A stretch of 64,000 nucleotides of DNA. Source: Drosophila persimilis (lineage: Eukaryota; Arthropoda; Insecta; Diptera; Drosophilidae). This document shows, one piece after another, positions 1 through 13,334 of this stretch. The stretch lies in the NCBI RefSeq assembly GCF_003286085.1, contig NW_020825298.1:12648001-12712000 (forward strand). The letters are read 5' to 3'. The notes beneath the pieces were generated by a model. That model was not told the origin of the DNA, did no database searches, and saw nothing but the letters and a program-made list of their open reading frames with translations. How positions within the stretch are numbered: position 1 is the stretch's first letter; the number at the start of each line of letters is the position of its first letter. A program made the position numbers and the translations under genes.

Positions 1-3000
1 CACTTAAAACTACTTGGCATTCGATTCCTCTACACACACAGACGGTGCCCCATCTTCTTTCCTTTTTTACCCACTCTTGGCCAAGACTCTTGAACTGTTT
101 AAGTGGAAGTCTGTGTTCAGTTCAGAGTCTGCCGGCGATAGAAAAGAGAGATGGGCAGATCCATTCACAACCAATTGAGCTCAATTTGTGCTCCATTCAG
201 GCTCCATCATCGTGCTCCATCATCCCTCTTCCCCCTTTCGCTGTCACTTGGCAACTCATTAACGTTAGGCCTCCTCCCCGATGCTCTCTAAATGAAAGGA
301 GAGTGCTGCTATGCCCGGCCATCGATAGCACCAAAAAGGTTCAGGTTACGCTGCCACTCCTTGCCACTCCACGCCTCCTCTCCGCCCTAAGGCACGAGAT
401 TATAATCTGGTACAAATGAGGAAATCCCAGAAAACCGACAGATTAAATTTGTATTCCAGTTGTATTCCAAAACGGATGTGGCCATGTGTGCAAAGTTGAG
501 TTCTCCTACAGATTATATGCCTTTCTCGTATGCCTTTTAGTGGGCGTACGGAGGGTGTGGTGTGCGTTGGTCCATGGGTGGACGCGGGAGTCTTGGTTAC
601 TCGCCAAAAGAGCATTTCATTATTTATGAGAAGACAACACAAATTAAACACAAATGCGAGAGCGAGTGGTGTCGTTTCAGAGGGTTAGTGGGATATATGA
701 TGGGTAGCCACACCTCCCCCCCTCTCTTGCAACGCCCCTGTTCAAGTGGCAGAACTTGTCCGAGTAATTTAGAGAAAATGTTTGCCGCCTTTTGGGGTCT
801 GGGGCTGGGGCTGGGCCTGGTCCTGGTCCTGGCTTTTCGACTGCCAGTTAGTTAGCCAGGGGCCAGGAGGCCGGCCGCCGCACAGAGACCCCACAAATGT
901 AATTTTGTGTAAAAATTTTCATGAATGAAATCGTTGCAGGCAGGCACGAGTGGAGGCACGAGGCAGGCACGAGTGGGAGCTCCTGGGAGCTTAAAAGGGG
1001 ATTTCATTTGTAATTGTTCTTGGAAGCAGCAGCAGCAGCAGGAAAATGGAAAACTGGCAACAGTTCTCGGGACAATGAAAATGCACCAACGAGTAAATTC
1101 CTTTGCGTCATGTTCTTGAAATAAACTCGTAACATATTCATTTACTCTCGGGATACCACAAGGCAAATAAATTCTCAATTTTCTAAGCCCACAAAGGTCT
1201 GCTGCAGTTTTTCACCTGGCTCTGGCCCTGCCACTAATGTCTGACAGCTTAACGCCTCCCAATCATATTTCATTGGGGAGCAGATCATTCGCACTGCAAT
1301 TTCCCCAGTCATTTGTCTACTCAGCCAAATTACTTACAGGGCAAGGGATTTCATGTGCGACCAGCCACCAGGAGATGTTTCCACGCCCAGGCATTGTATG
1401 GACAGAAGGTTGCACTCGATCCACCTTTTTTGGTTGCTGTTTGATTAATGACACTGCCACACAAGGCTTTCAATTGCATTTTCTCTTCCAGCGGATGGCA
1501 CACTCCAGTCCATGGTGGTTCTGAGGAGACATTCCTCCTCGATGAGGGGGGACCCTTATCAAGAGTTTTCCGCTTTCTCACACGGCTTCTCTCCGGGACT
1601 GCCCTACTCCTTTCATAGCACTAAAATCGTATTAATATTCCGCATATATTTGCCGTGTTCCCCCTGCCCCTGCCAGGTGAAGGCTCTCTCCTCGGAAAAC
1701 TTTGCGAATTACGAGCATTCCCCATTGGCAGCTATGGCGGCACCTGTGCAACGCTGTGGCAGTGCTTTGCAACGATGCAACTGCACTGAAATTGCATATA
1801 TTTTCTATAAATTATATTTCACAGCAGTGGCAAACTGGGCTAAGAAAGTGTTTCGACAAAGTTCTCCCATTGCCCCATAAATTTCGTCCCAAATGAAATT
1901 GCGCAGATTTCAAAACAGGGAAACAGGCTACAAACAGGAGGCCTCCGCGTTGCCAAAGGTTTGCTTTTGCTCACTTTAATATTTATGAAAACAAAAGGCG
2001 TGCTGTGACACAGCCAGAGACTGTCTCTGGATCTCAGTGGATGTGGATGTGGATGTGTGTCTGTCATTCATTTATGCATGTTGTGTACATATTTGATGGC
2101 TGTCAGCGCAACGAGATGAGCCCGGGAATCGGAATCAGGACGAGTCTGGAGCCTCGAGTCTCGGCAGCCCCCGTCTTAAGTGCCCTTCGTCATATTTTAT
2201 GTAGCCCCGAGTTTTATGTGTTTTAGAACAGCAATCCACCACCTCCCGCAGAGCTACAGCTCCAACCAGGACTCCGCGTTACAGGAAATTAACACAAGTA
2301 AAAATTGGCAATAAGATGAAACGCATTTGGGCAGGGCAGTGCCGACGGAGCTACAACCGAGCTACAACCGAGCTACAGGCCGTTTGCGTCACCAATAAAT
2401 GTTCAAATGAGCCAAGTTATTTACAGTTGTTAAGAGGGGGCCGTGGGCAGGGGCAGGGGCATGCCCCACAATTGTAGCTCGTAAAACAGCTTAAATGATT
2501 GCCGAAATGGCCGACGGGGTGTCGTTGTGGGCCAAAAGGGAGGCCGTGTTAAGCCTTTTACTGCGTAGCCTGTCCAAAAATTCATCGTAAATAAGTGGGC
2601 AGAAAATTCTATGGAAATTACCGGCGGGCCACAACAGCTTCCCTCCCCCTCCCCCTCCGCCGTGGGGCTGTTCGGAAAATTCCTGGGAACCCGGCATATG
2701 CCATCGAACAACTCTTTCGCCCAGCCCTCTCTCGCATCGCGACTTCTTTCTCCGCTGGTTCCCGCTTGACGTCGGGCAATTACCGCCAAATGAGTCCGAA
2801 AAATAAATTCACATTAATTGTGCTTGTTGCTGCTGTTTTTGTAGCTTATTTTGGCCATTTTAAAGTTTGGACCCTGCACCCCGCGCCCTGCCGCGCCAAA
2901 ACAATTTAATTGCCCGCCCAGACGCGCCACTGCGTCCTCCACAGAACTTGCACATGGACAAGTTTGAAGGTGTTCGAATGATGGACTACGGCATGCCCAG

Positions 3001-4907
3001 CACTGGAAAGAGTTGTCCAACACTTATGGAGCTTCCTGAGAGCTAATCCTGAAGTGTCAGCCAATCTCAGCGTATCCTCCCTGCCCTGCCTCTCTCTCTG
3101 TCTCTCGAATCCTGTGTCCTTGCTGGGTACACGAGGGGGCAAGGGGCAAACGGGAACATTTGCGCGGCTTGTTGATTGTCGCGACACATTGCCCAAAAAC
3201 GTGAGCCGAATGCCAGGCAGCAGCAGGAAGCAGCAGGAAAGAACACAGGAAACCGAATTACAGATACAACACCACAGAGAGAGGGGGTGGGGGTGGGAAA
3301 GTGTGCCGGGTGACATCAATGGAGACTGAATCACAGAGTCCTAGTCCTGAGGTGGCGGCAGAGGTGCATTTAAGTATTTCACTTACAGCTTTTATGGCAA
3401 CTGGTGTGAAAATTGTAAAAATGCATTTTGCTGCCTCATTTTTCTCTTCCGCTTCGCCCCCTGTCGCTCCCCCGCGCTCCCCCGCGCTGCTCCTGTTGTG
3501 GATGCTGCCGCTGCTGTGTGTTTTGCCAGTTGACTAAATTGAGTTTCAATTGCCGACACATGGCCCATGGATGGTGGCACGTGGGGAATTCTCTCAATTG
3601 TTTTCTGTTTTGGGACACACTGGCTGGCTTTTCCATTATTTATGGATGGCCAGCTGCATGACTCCACGTGCAGGCGGAGACCCAGACCCAGGCCCAGGCG
3701 CAAGCCCCGGCCCAGGACACGATCTAAATAATTGAACAGACAGCTTTCTAGTGTGCTCTATTCCAGAGCATTTGTTGACTCTTCTTCGGAGGCCAGAGGA
3801 CATTGCAAATTGCCCGCCCGGTGTCGAAATGAGGACAATGACGTCGCCTTCAATGTCGTCAGAGCTCTCTGACTCTGGGCTCTCTGCCGGAGACGGGGCT
3901 TCACTCAATCTTAATGCCATTTAATTAATTGCAATGCAACTGATGCTGATTGACATTTCCTGAGCTGCTGCTGTGCTGCTAAAGCCTTCTCCTTTGGCGC
4001 TTTGACCTCTGATAAATCATTGTCGCATGCTCCCAGCTGAAGGCATACACAAATCCTAACAAAGTTTACGTTAATATCCCTGGTATTTTATGGGGCAATC
4101 GTCGATGATGATTCATGTTCATGTCTGAGCAGACAATCCACTCTCTCTCTGCCTAATGCTCTAATGCCGATGCTAATGCTAATGCATTTTGCAAGACATT
4201 AACAACTGTTTATTCATTGAATTACGACTATGCTGCGTATACGTAATGTGAAGGTATGGAATACGAATGCAGGGGTTGAGTGCACGGCATCTGATGCACG
4301 GTGCAGCTTTCCATCTCAGTGGTTAAAAGGCCACATTTGAAGCATCGTCTTGGATACATGAAATTAGATTCACGCAGTTAAATGCTACGAAAACTTAAAG
4401 TTTGTGTTTATTGATAAATGAGAGAACTATATATTTTCTTAGTCGCACATTGCTTTTTACTAATGATAGTTCTTAGTCACTTCTGCGACATGGCTTCCTC
4501 TAGAGGAATAACTCTATTCCCTCTATGCATCTGTGTTTTGTTTAGAGGATTTCCTCGGGTTTTCCTCTTGCTAACGCTGCGTATGCGCGTTTTTCCCCCC
4601 ATGCCACTTGCAGTGCCACATTTATGACACCCAGAAAATAGACAGAAAAAACAACGGAAAGCCATCAAACAAATGGCTGGGAGAAAATGATTAACTCTCC
4701 AGAGCCGCACCCGCACCCACCTCCACACGGTTTTGTAGAGACACGCACCAGATGCCAGAAACGAGGAGGGGCAGGAGTTCGAGCCAGGAGACAGGAGATG
4801 GGGGGCGAAAGAGCAGCGACAACCACGCAACAACTTTTTGCTGTCATTTCGAGTATATTTTTCATTTTTATGACGAAGAAGAGATGAGTATTGTGCACTG
4901 GACTGGC

Positions 4908-4937
4908 CATTCATTCATTCATTCATTCATTCATTCA
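4908..4937. repeat. (CATT)n microsatellite
   Basis: About seven perfect CATT units. Confidence 0.9.
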
Positions 4938-6348
4938 CTCGTTCATACAGCACTGCCCCCTCTGGCTGCTGTGTCTGGATCTGCTTCTGCTTCTGCTTCT
5001 GGCTCATCTGGGAGACAGAGATTAATGAGGAGCCCTCGCATTTTGTTAATTTTGACAACTTCTGCGCTGACTCCGAGGCGAGTGGAGTCCAGGGGCATTG
5101 AGTTGTAGCCACCAGTAGAGCGGAGCTAAGCAAATTTAATTGCCAACTCCTCCTTCTACCATTCCATTCCATTCCGTCCATTCCATTCCTCATCCTGCCA
5201 CAGTCAACGGTCGCAGCACAGCACTCATTATGCTCGACGGCATTTTGCATTTTGTGACTGTTACTGTAACTGTTACTGTGGTTCATTAAACTTTTCAGTT
5301 TCATTTGTCATCCTGGTGGGCGAACAAGGGGAGCGGCATCCAGGGGGAGGAACAATTGAAATGTATTTGTCAGATAAAACTTTTGTCATGGCCGCGTTTC
5401 TAATTTAGTTGCGGATTACTCAAAGGTGGCAAATGACTAAAACTTCAAGCCCCATCAAATCTGTCAAAATGTCCGGCCGTAAAGGGTTGGTCCCCGACGA
5501 GAGAACGAGAGTTTTACAGCCACAGGGATGGATACGGCAAAGGATAGCAAGGACAGCAGCCCTGCGCTTGAATGTGCTAATTGGATCATGAATGGGTCTT
5601 TGTTGAGATGATTTCGCCCGACTGCTGGATGGGAACCGGGAACCGGGATCTGGGATCTGGCATCTTCGCCCGAGGACTATATGTACATGGGGTATACACT
5701 CTCATGCAGAGAGTGCTCCGCCGCTTTACTCTTTCATGTTTGCTTGGTTCCTGCTTCTCCTCCTTCTTCTTTGCTGTTGCTGTTGCTCCCGCTTCTCCTT
5801 TGGCCGGGGAAAAACTCATCATCCATTAGAGTAATTAAATTGACAAGTTATTTTCTTTGTTCTTTATGTATTTACTACCTCATTAATTTTATCTGTCACT
5901 CTCTAACTCTTCGCGTTTTCCTCTCTTTGGTGGCATAATGCACTTTGCTAATCGATTCGTTAGCCCCTCAGCCTGCTGTTCATTGAGTATATCAGACCTT
6001 AAAGATACCCTGCTTAAAGAGGAGCTTTAAGTGCTAAAGGTCCGCTTTGATGGGTTCTCTTTCTCCTGCTGGCACCTCATTACCATCGCAATGGCAATGG
6101 CAATGGCAATTACCAGCTACGCCACAGAAATGCGATGCCATGTGCGATAGTGGAATGGATACGAGCAGATCGGGGAGTAGTATAATGCGAGTATCCCCGC
6201 GCACACATTAACTGGTATATTTCTTAATTAAATTGATTACCGTTCGCTGAAATTACTTTAATTCGGTCTCCATTCCTCTCTGCCCGTCTAGCTCTCTTTC
6301 AGTTTTCATTACTTCCACGCTTTTATGCATTTTAATTAAAGTTTATTA

Positions 6349-6412
6349 TACACACACACACACACACACAAAAGCACACGCGCGAACACACACACACACA
6401 CACACACACACG
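6349..6412. repeat. compound (CA)n microsatellite
   Basis: Two CA tracts of about 20 bp each, separated by a degenerate stretch containing CGCGCG. Confidence 0.9.
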
Positions 6413-6776
6413 ATGACTGGAGGAACAGCCGTCACTTCAAGTGGGTTAACAGGAAAAAGGCAGCAGCAGGAGCAACAGCAGTGTGGCAACAGAAGAAGTG
6501 GAATAACTATTGTCCCGGAAATGCAAAGTTGCCCCCTGTGCCGGTGGCCCCGCCGCCGCCGCCTCCTCGCCGCGTGACGAGTGCGAAAAACGCTGGCCCC
6601 AAAAGTTCAACTTTTGTTAATGAAAATAATGCAATTACAGAGGCAGAATGGGAGAATGGGAGAAACGGTGGGGGGGGTTGCAGGTTGGAACTGCAACTCA
6701 TGTGTGAACGTGTTTGTGGTTTGAGAGAGGGGAAAAGCGGCAGACGGACGGAGCACCGAAAAATAACTTTTCGCCT

Positions 6777-6806
6777 CTGTCCGTCCGTCCGTCCGTCCGT
6801 CTGTCT
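6777..6806. repeat. (GTCC)n microsatellite
   Basis: GTCC units ending in GTCT. It resembles the GTCY core of DINE-1-like elements, but none of the other element blocks is present nearby. Confidence 0.85.
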
Positions 6807-8650
6807 ATCCCAACTCAACCGATCCGATCCATTCGTATTCCCATTTACCATTTACCATTCCCCCCCTTCTATGGCCGTTGATGCTGTGTTTGTTTAATGC
6901 AATTAAGCGGAGCGGAAGTAATTCCGCTCGAGTTGCCTTCTGACTGACTTCCGACTGGCGGGAGGGCTCGTAGTTTTCGTTGCCGCTTAAAGAGGCCATC
7001 GCAGGCTTCAAAAGAGTTGAATACTCGTACCAGCCAGTATTTGATAATAATGAACGGAGAAAAAGAATAGCTTGTAGCTTCATTTGAGATTACCCCGAAT
7101 CTTTGACTTTTCTGCAGCCAAGACTTGGCTGTTTTTAAGCCTCATTGGAGACAGACCCCAGACCCTGTCAAATCTCGGCTTATTTGTCTATGACACTCCT
7201 CCAGGGGATATCAGGGGATATCTGGGGATGTGGAATGAAGGCAAAAAGTTTTTCCTTCTTGGGCCCTCTGCCAGAAACATTTCTGTTTTCTTTTCTTTTC
7301 TGCTCTTCTCTGCTCTGCTCTTCTCGTCTTTTATTTATTTAACTGTGCTCAAGTTTTAATTTCTTTTTTCTTCTCGGCTCGGCATTGTTTCCGCTCTTCA
7401 ACCTACTAAAAACCTCCATCACAGACGGCAAAGACGGCGGCACTGGCAGTGGCACTGGCAGTGGCAGGAGTAGGCTACTTGCCTCAAGTTGCTGTTGCGG
7501 TTTTGTTGCCGTTTCCTTTTGTTTGGCTTTCTTCTCGCTTTGGCTTGCGGTGCATGTTAAAGTGGAAGATGCACAACTGGGGAGGCGCCTCCGCCCTGCT
7601 TTGCTGTGAATTTGATTACCGCCTTCATAATTATTGTCACAGTGTTTCGGTCACAGCCTCAAGTCTCCCATGGCTTTGGCCTTTCTTTCGCCCATCTTGA
7701 CATGTGTGGCACGCTCAGACCCCCAGGCCCCCAGGCCCGTGCACGGCAGATTGCACTTTGTTGCAAGTGCGAAAAGTTGTCCGCCCACCAAACAAACAAA
7801 CAAACAAACGGAACGACACGAAGAGCAGGCTGCAGCAGGCAGCTGACAGCAGGAGCTCGGAAAGGGGCTGAGGCTGGGGCTGGGGAAAAAACTAAAGCGT
7901 CACCAACTATGGCCATATGTTAACAAAGTTTATGCAGCTTCGTTGCTGCCACCAGCAGCAGTGGCAGTGGCAGTGGCAGAGGCAGCGGGGGCAGGCAGAA
8001 CCACCGAGCAAGGACCTTTCAATCCTCTCGTTCCTCCTTTCCAGTGCTAAGCTTTCGATCAGCTAAAGATGGGATTAACCAACACCTTTTCGAGCCACCG
8101 TGTGGCACAAACACGGCTAATACACACCCCTCACCTCTTTCTAGGCATTCCTCCACCTCGGATCCCTCACAATTTAGCCCCTGCCTCATAATTTAAATGG
8201 GCAAACCGAGCAATAATCCTTAATTGCTCATTTTGCTTAAGCATCTCATCTTGCGCTTTGCTGCTGCTCTGCTCTTCCCCGCACAGCCTCTCCCTCTGCC
8301 ATTTGCCACTTGCCGGCCCCTTGCCGCAATCCGTTTTCCCCCCTTCCTTTGGCCTTTCATTTTCATTTAAAATGCCCAGCGTAAACAGAGTTTTTCCCGG
8401 GCAACATGGGGCAAAAAGAGTGTGAAACTTACTCGGGCAGGACGCGGACTCTGTACGCTCCTTCGCTGGCAGGTATTCCATTATGCATGTGCCTAGTACA
8501 CACAATTTTAGGCCTTTCAGCGGCCGCCGCGTGTGTATTTACTTTACGTGCCACCCCCCCAACTAACCCGCCAACAGAGAGGGGGCAAGAGAAAGGGTTA
8601 CTGCTGGAGGGAAAGGAAAACTCTGCTGCACAAAAGACAGCACAACGATG

Positions 8651-8686
8651 TCGACGGTCGACGGTCGACAGTCGACAGTCGACGGA
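8651..8686. repeat. GTCGACG/GTCGACA heptamer repeat
   Basis: Five GTCGAC palindromes spaced 7 bp apart, so the array is itself nearly self-complementary. Confidence 0.9.
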
Positions 8687-9850
8687 TGTTCACTTGCAAT
8701 TCACGTGCAACGTGGCGTATGCAAAATATTTGCATTGATAAACAGCCACCGCCAGCGCTACCGCACGGACGCGTGTGTGGCAATGAGTACTTTCTATGAG
8801 TGTACGAGTGTGTGCGAGTGAGTGTTCGAGTGAGTGCTCGGGGCCATTATAAACGAGTACTCACACGAGTAGTGGTTACTCGGAATTCCGAAATTCTAGT
8901 TGAAGCAACAAGGACCCCAACAAAATTTGAATATTTCCTTAACGCTGGAACAGTAACATCTACAAGGATCTGCACTTGAAAGGTTCTAATGTTTTGGTTC
9001 GGAGGAAATAAAGAAGAATTCAAGATTAAAACCCCTAAAAGGAAACCCCCGCACAATTCTTGGCGATTAATTTGCGGGGGGTGTTACGGCTGTCGATGCT
9101 TACGATTTAATTGAATTTCATTGCAGCTCTAAGCACATTCCACATTCCATCAAATACGAGAATACGAGCACGGGAAAGAGCAAGCAGCCCACACACATGT
9201 ACGACACACAAGGATGCAGGCGATGAAAGGAAGGACAGGACGACTCACATGCCTCACAGCACTTAAAGTTTTTCATTTAAAGTTTGTGAAAGGTGGCTCT
9301 CACCTTCAGTGGCGGCACAGGTACAGGCACGGTCGCCCGCTCTCTATGCAAAGAGCTTATCGATTGGCACATAGCGACACAGCACAGGCAGGCAGGCAGG
9401 CAGGGCGCCCCACTGTATGCAACGGAATTTTTATTATATCCTTTCAATGGCAGAGCGCGAGCCATTCAGGAGCGAGTTCTCAGGCACAGCCACCGTCAGA
9501 CCCACCGACCGCCGACCATTAAAGGTTAGGGCCAACCACAGTTTATTGATTATTATTAACTGCCGAAGCAATTTACGCTAATAAAAAAAAGAGCGACCTT
9601 GCCACGCAATTATTACACGAGTGTATGGAGAGCATACGGGAAAGAGCTGTGAAGGATCTGCTCTTTAATTGCGCAATTGAGTGTAAATTGCCAGATTGAC
9701 TCATTGACACAGACCGAGGAGCGAGGAGCGAGGAAAAAGGACCAGAAGCAGTAGCATCGAGAGCTCTAAATGCAGTTGATGTGCCATGACAATGCCCCAG
9801 TCCCACTGCCGATACCGATGCCAATTTTTTCTACAACTGCGAGCGGGCAG

Positions 9851-9884
9851 GCGAGCGAGCGAGCGAGCGATGATGATGATGATG
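9851..9884. repeat. (GCGA)n followed by (GAT)n
   Basis: Compound microsatellite: five GCGA units then five GAT units. Confidence 0.9.
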
Positions 9885-10714
9885 CACTTCATTGAGCAGA
9901 AATGCAAACAAGCAAGGAAAAAGGAATCAACAAGGAGGAGGAGCAGACGAAACAGGATAGCATCCATGAGCAGGAGCAGCATATATCTGCGAGTATTTGT
10001 GTTTTTTTTGGCATGGAACACAGACATGTAGGGATCCAGCGATGACACTCTAGCTGTTGGCTTTTGAAGCAACAATCTGCTGCAGCTGCCACTGCCACTG
10101 CGACTATAAATTGTCAAGGATCCGCCACAACACAACTTGAAACCAATTAAAACAATTTAACACGCAGAAGAGGATTTGCTTGCCTTGCGCCTTGCGCCCT
10201 GCGCCTTGCCTTTGCCTTTGGATTCAATTTAGAATTTCAAATTTACTCGAATTGAATGTGTGGGAAGATCTGGGAGTCGTGTCAGCACTTTTGACAGCCT
10301 TTTGGCTTTTATGGCATCCTATGCTGCATACTGCATTATGTTTACCAACTGCCACTGCCACTGCCACAGCCCCAGCTACAGCTCTTGCTCTCTCCATTGC
10401 ACACACATGAGGCATGAGGCATGAGCCATGAGCCATGAGCCATGACAGGACTGGGACTGGCACTGGCACTGGGATCCAAGGAGCTGCTTTCAATAACATA
10501 AAATTCGTGAGCAAAATAAAATTTAAGCGAGAAATACGAAAGCGATAGCTGGATACATACTATATGTATATTCAATCTATATATAAAGACACACAAGGAG
10601 ACACAGATGGAGACAGAGATGGAGATGGCGATGGAGTCTGGTGGGGCAGCAACAGACAGACATGCAGCCAGGGAAAACAATTTAATGATGTTGTACAACG
10701 CTTTGTTGTCAGTC

Positions 10715-10744
10715 CTCTCTCTCTCTCGCTCTCTCTCTCTCTCT
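10715..10744. repeat. (CT)n microsatellite
   Basis: CT tract with one CG interruption; GA on the minus strand, a possible GAGA-factor site. Confidence 0.85.
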
Positions 10745-12391
10745 GTGTGAAGGAGGAGGAGACAGCTGCTGCACTTAACTGATTTCGTGTTGGTCAACGT
10801 CAGGGGCAGTCGGGCAGGCGGGCAGGGAGGCACGACCCTCAGCACTCGGACTTAATTATGACAGCAGATGTGTGCGAGGGGGGAGGCGGAAAAAAATGTA
10901 GCATAACTTTCAGCGCTTTGCCTATTTACTCAACTTTTGTGGCTCTGCCAACAGCTGACATCCCAGCCAGAGCCAGAGCCAGGACAGGCCAGGCCAGGCC
11001 ATCGCCATTGTTGCTGGCGTTATGGTCCAGTCTTAATTAAACGTAATTAAAAAGTTCGCCACGACACGCATTTGTTAACGTGCTGCAAAAACATTTTCGC
11101 CTGCATCTTCCCCCTACCACAGCTCTCCCCCTCTCTCTTTCTCTCTAACGGTGGAGCTACAGCCTTGAATGTGGCAAAAGTTTTGGCCAAGTCGAAACCT
11201 TTTTGCGATCTCTTCTCTTTCTGGTTTTTATGACTTGTCTACTTTTGCCCCTTTTATGGTCACTTCGAGGGGGAATTTTTGCGCATAATTAGACAAAGTT
11301 TGGAGAGAGCTCTGCTCTGGCCCCAAAAACTTTCGCAGTTGGCCTGCAAATGTGCGAGTAAAAGTTGCCCCGCAAGGAAGTCATACAAGCACGAATCGGA
11401 GAGTCCTGCCAACAGATTTATTGCCACACACAAAGAGAGCACTGGGGCACACCCAATCCTACCTCCACCTATAGAACTCTGTTATCAATTTCCCCTTCAG
11501 AGAAATTTTTATCGCCTGCTAGAGAGCTGCAAACTGTCTCTCAATTTGCTGGGTAGCTCTTGAGAGGATTCCACTCTTAGTTGATTGAGCATTAGGAATT
11601 GATCTCTACTTTTATGGCCTTGTTTACTCCGTCCGTCCGAGGTGTCCAAGGTGTCCAAGCGTCCAAGCTTTCCAGCTTGCCAGCTTCTCCGAGTGTTAGC
11701 TTATGGCAAATGAAAATATATATAAAATAAATAAATGTATATAGATTTATATGGTTATGCCCCATGCCATCACCTGAACCCCCGCCCCACCCCCCCACAG
11801 CTCAGCCCTGTTTATTGCTTTCATTTTTCTCGATTTCATTTTGTTGTTATGGCTCGTAAATATTTTATGTTCGCACATTCCTTCTCTCTCGGACCGAAGA
11901 GCCTTTCTTTTTGGCTCTGTTTTTTCTGCGCTGCTGCTGCTGCTGCCGCCGGCTTTGATGCCTTCACTTAGCATCAAGCCAAGTGTCAACACAATTCCGC
12001 TTCCACCTTAATTGATGGCCATAATGCACACAGCTCTGCTTACCCTTCAAGCCGCTTCGCCACTCTCCCCGTTGCCTCGTCTGACAATGATTTTAATGCC
12101 TCGCAACATGTTCGGTGGGGAAGAGTTCAGTGAGGCATAGATACGTATTCGGGCATGCATACCATCCTTACATACTCGTACATATTTTGCGCTGTCATTT
12201 TTAACACCTTTTCGGAGCCCCCCCTCCCCCCGTCGTGTCTCGTGCCTCGCACTTCAATTACTTTAATGAGGAGCGGGTTGCCATATGCAGGGGAGGTGTG
12301 TAGCATGCAACATGCCGCAAATGTCTTAAGTGCCTTGGGCGGCAGCTTCGTTGTCGACACTTTGATGGCACTCGACTGCCAAGGGCTCAAG

Positions 12392-12415
<24 letters not shown>
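12392..12415. repeat. (CA)n microsatellite
   Basis: Twelve perfect CA units. Confidence 0.9.
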
Positions 12416-12422
<7 letters not shown>

Positions 12423-13288
12423 GCGCGCACACTCATTCTCTCATTGGCGCCTAGAATTTTGTGTTGCACACTTTTCTGGGCCCCGCGCACGTGTTAAGGT
12501 ATTTTTGACACTTGACGCCCCCTCCCTCAAGTTTCTTTTGGGGTGAAGGTCACATTAATTTCTGCCTGGCCCTAAACGCTCCATCTTCAAAGGGAAGCAA
12601 CCCTTTAAAGGGACTCGGTCCCCCAATTGTTTACTCAAGAAATTAAAACAATCAACGAACCAATGTCTCTTTCGCAGTTTCTCCTTTCCACTCTCTCTCT
12701 GTTCCTCTCTGTGCTTTTCACTCTATAAGTCCTTTGAAAGCCTCCTGAACGAGAGGGGGGGGATGAGAGTGAGAGCAGCAAAGGGCGAAAGTAAAATGCG
12801 AATCCAAGCTGAAAATGTGTCAAGGTCCGCGGATTTGAATTTAAAAGCGAGCCCCAGACCAAGCTACAGTCGTCGTCCAGCGTCCTTATCCCGGGTTAAG
12901 TAAGTGCGAGGCTTGAGAGCCTTTCCCCACTTTCACCCATAAAACAGACATTAAACGAGCGCCAGAGAGAGGGATAAAGAGCGAGAGAAAATGAAGCTAA
13001 ACCCGCGAATTGCAGCGCGAACGTATTTAATTTTATTCCCAAGTCCTTCTCTGGGGCCCAAGAGAGAAAAGGTCAAAGCGAAAATGACCAAAAAATTTAG
13101 GACGCTGGGACAAGTTCAAAGAGCAAGTGGAAGCCCAAAAGGGAGAACAAACAGAGGACCACTTTCCACTAGAGTAAATCTAAATAATGAACGCTGGCTG
13201 ATTGAACTCGAAACCACCACAAAAGCATATATATACAAGGAAAGCATTTCCACATCTATCATTTCTCACCAGATACTTCCAATTATAA

Positions 13289-13334
13289 AGAGAGAGGGAC
13301 AGAGAGAGAGAGAGCGAGAGAGAGGGAGAGAAAG
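13289..13334. repeat. (GA)n microsatellite
   Basis: Interrupted GA tract; a possible GAGA-factor target. Confidence 0.85.

Larger units (their letters stand above)
1..12900 (-). other. nAChRalpha6 first intron, distal part (no gene seen)
   Basis: Non-coding sequence inferred to be intron 1 of the minus-strand nAChRalpha6 gene, because exon 1 lies at 38.1 kb and no exon 2 could be found. It alternates AT-rich tracts with simple repeats such as ATTC at 4.9 kb, CA at 6.35 kb, GTCC at 6.78 kb and CA at 12.4 kb. Open frames here carry repeat-derived residues, have no credible splice partners and match no family I know. An undetected short exon cannot be excluded. Confidence 0.6.

Noticed and set aside
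6349..6412. CA arrays and other regular repeats as possible CRISPR
   Set aside because: Simple microsatellites without spacers in a eukaryotic genome.
6777..6806. GTCC microsatellite as a second DINE-1-like element
   Set aside because: No flanking terminal repeats or conserved core block around it.
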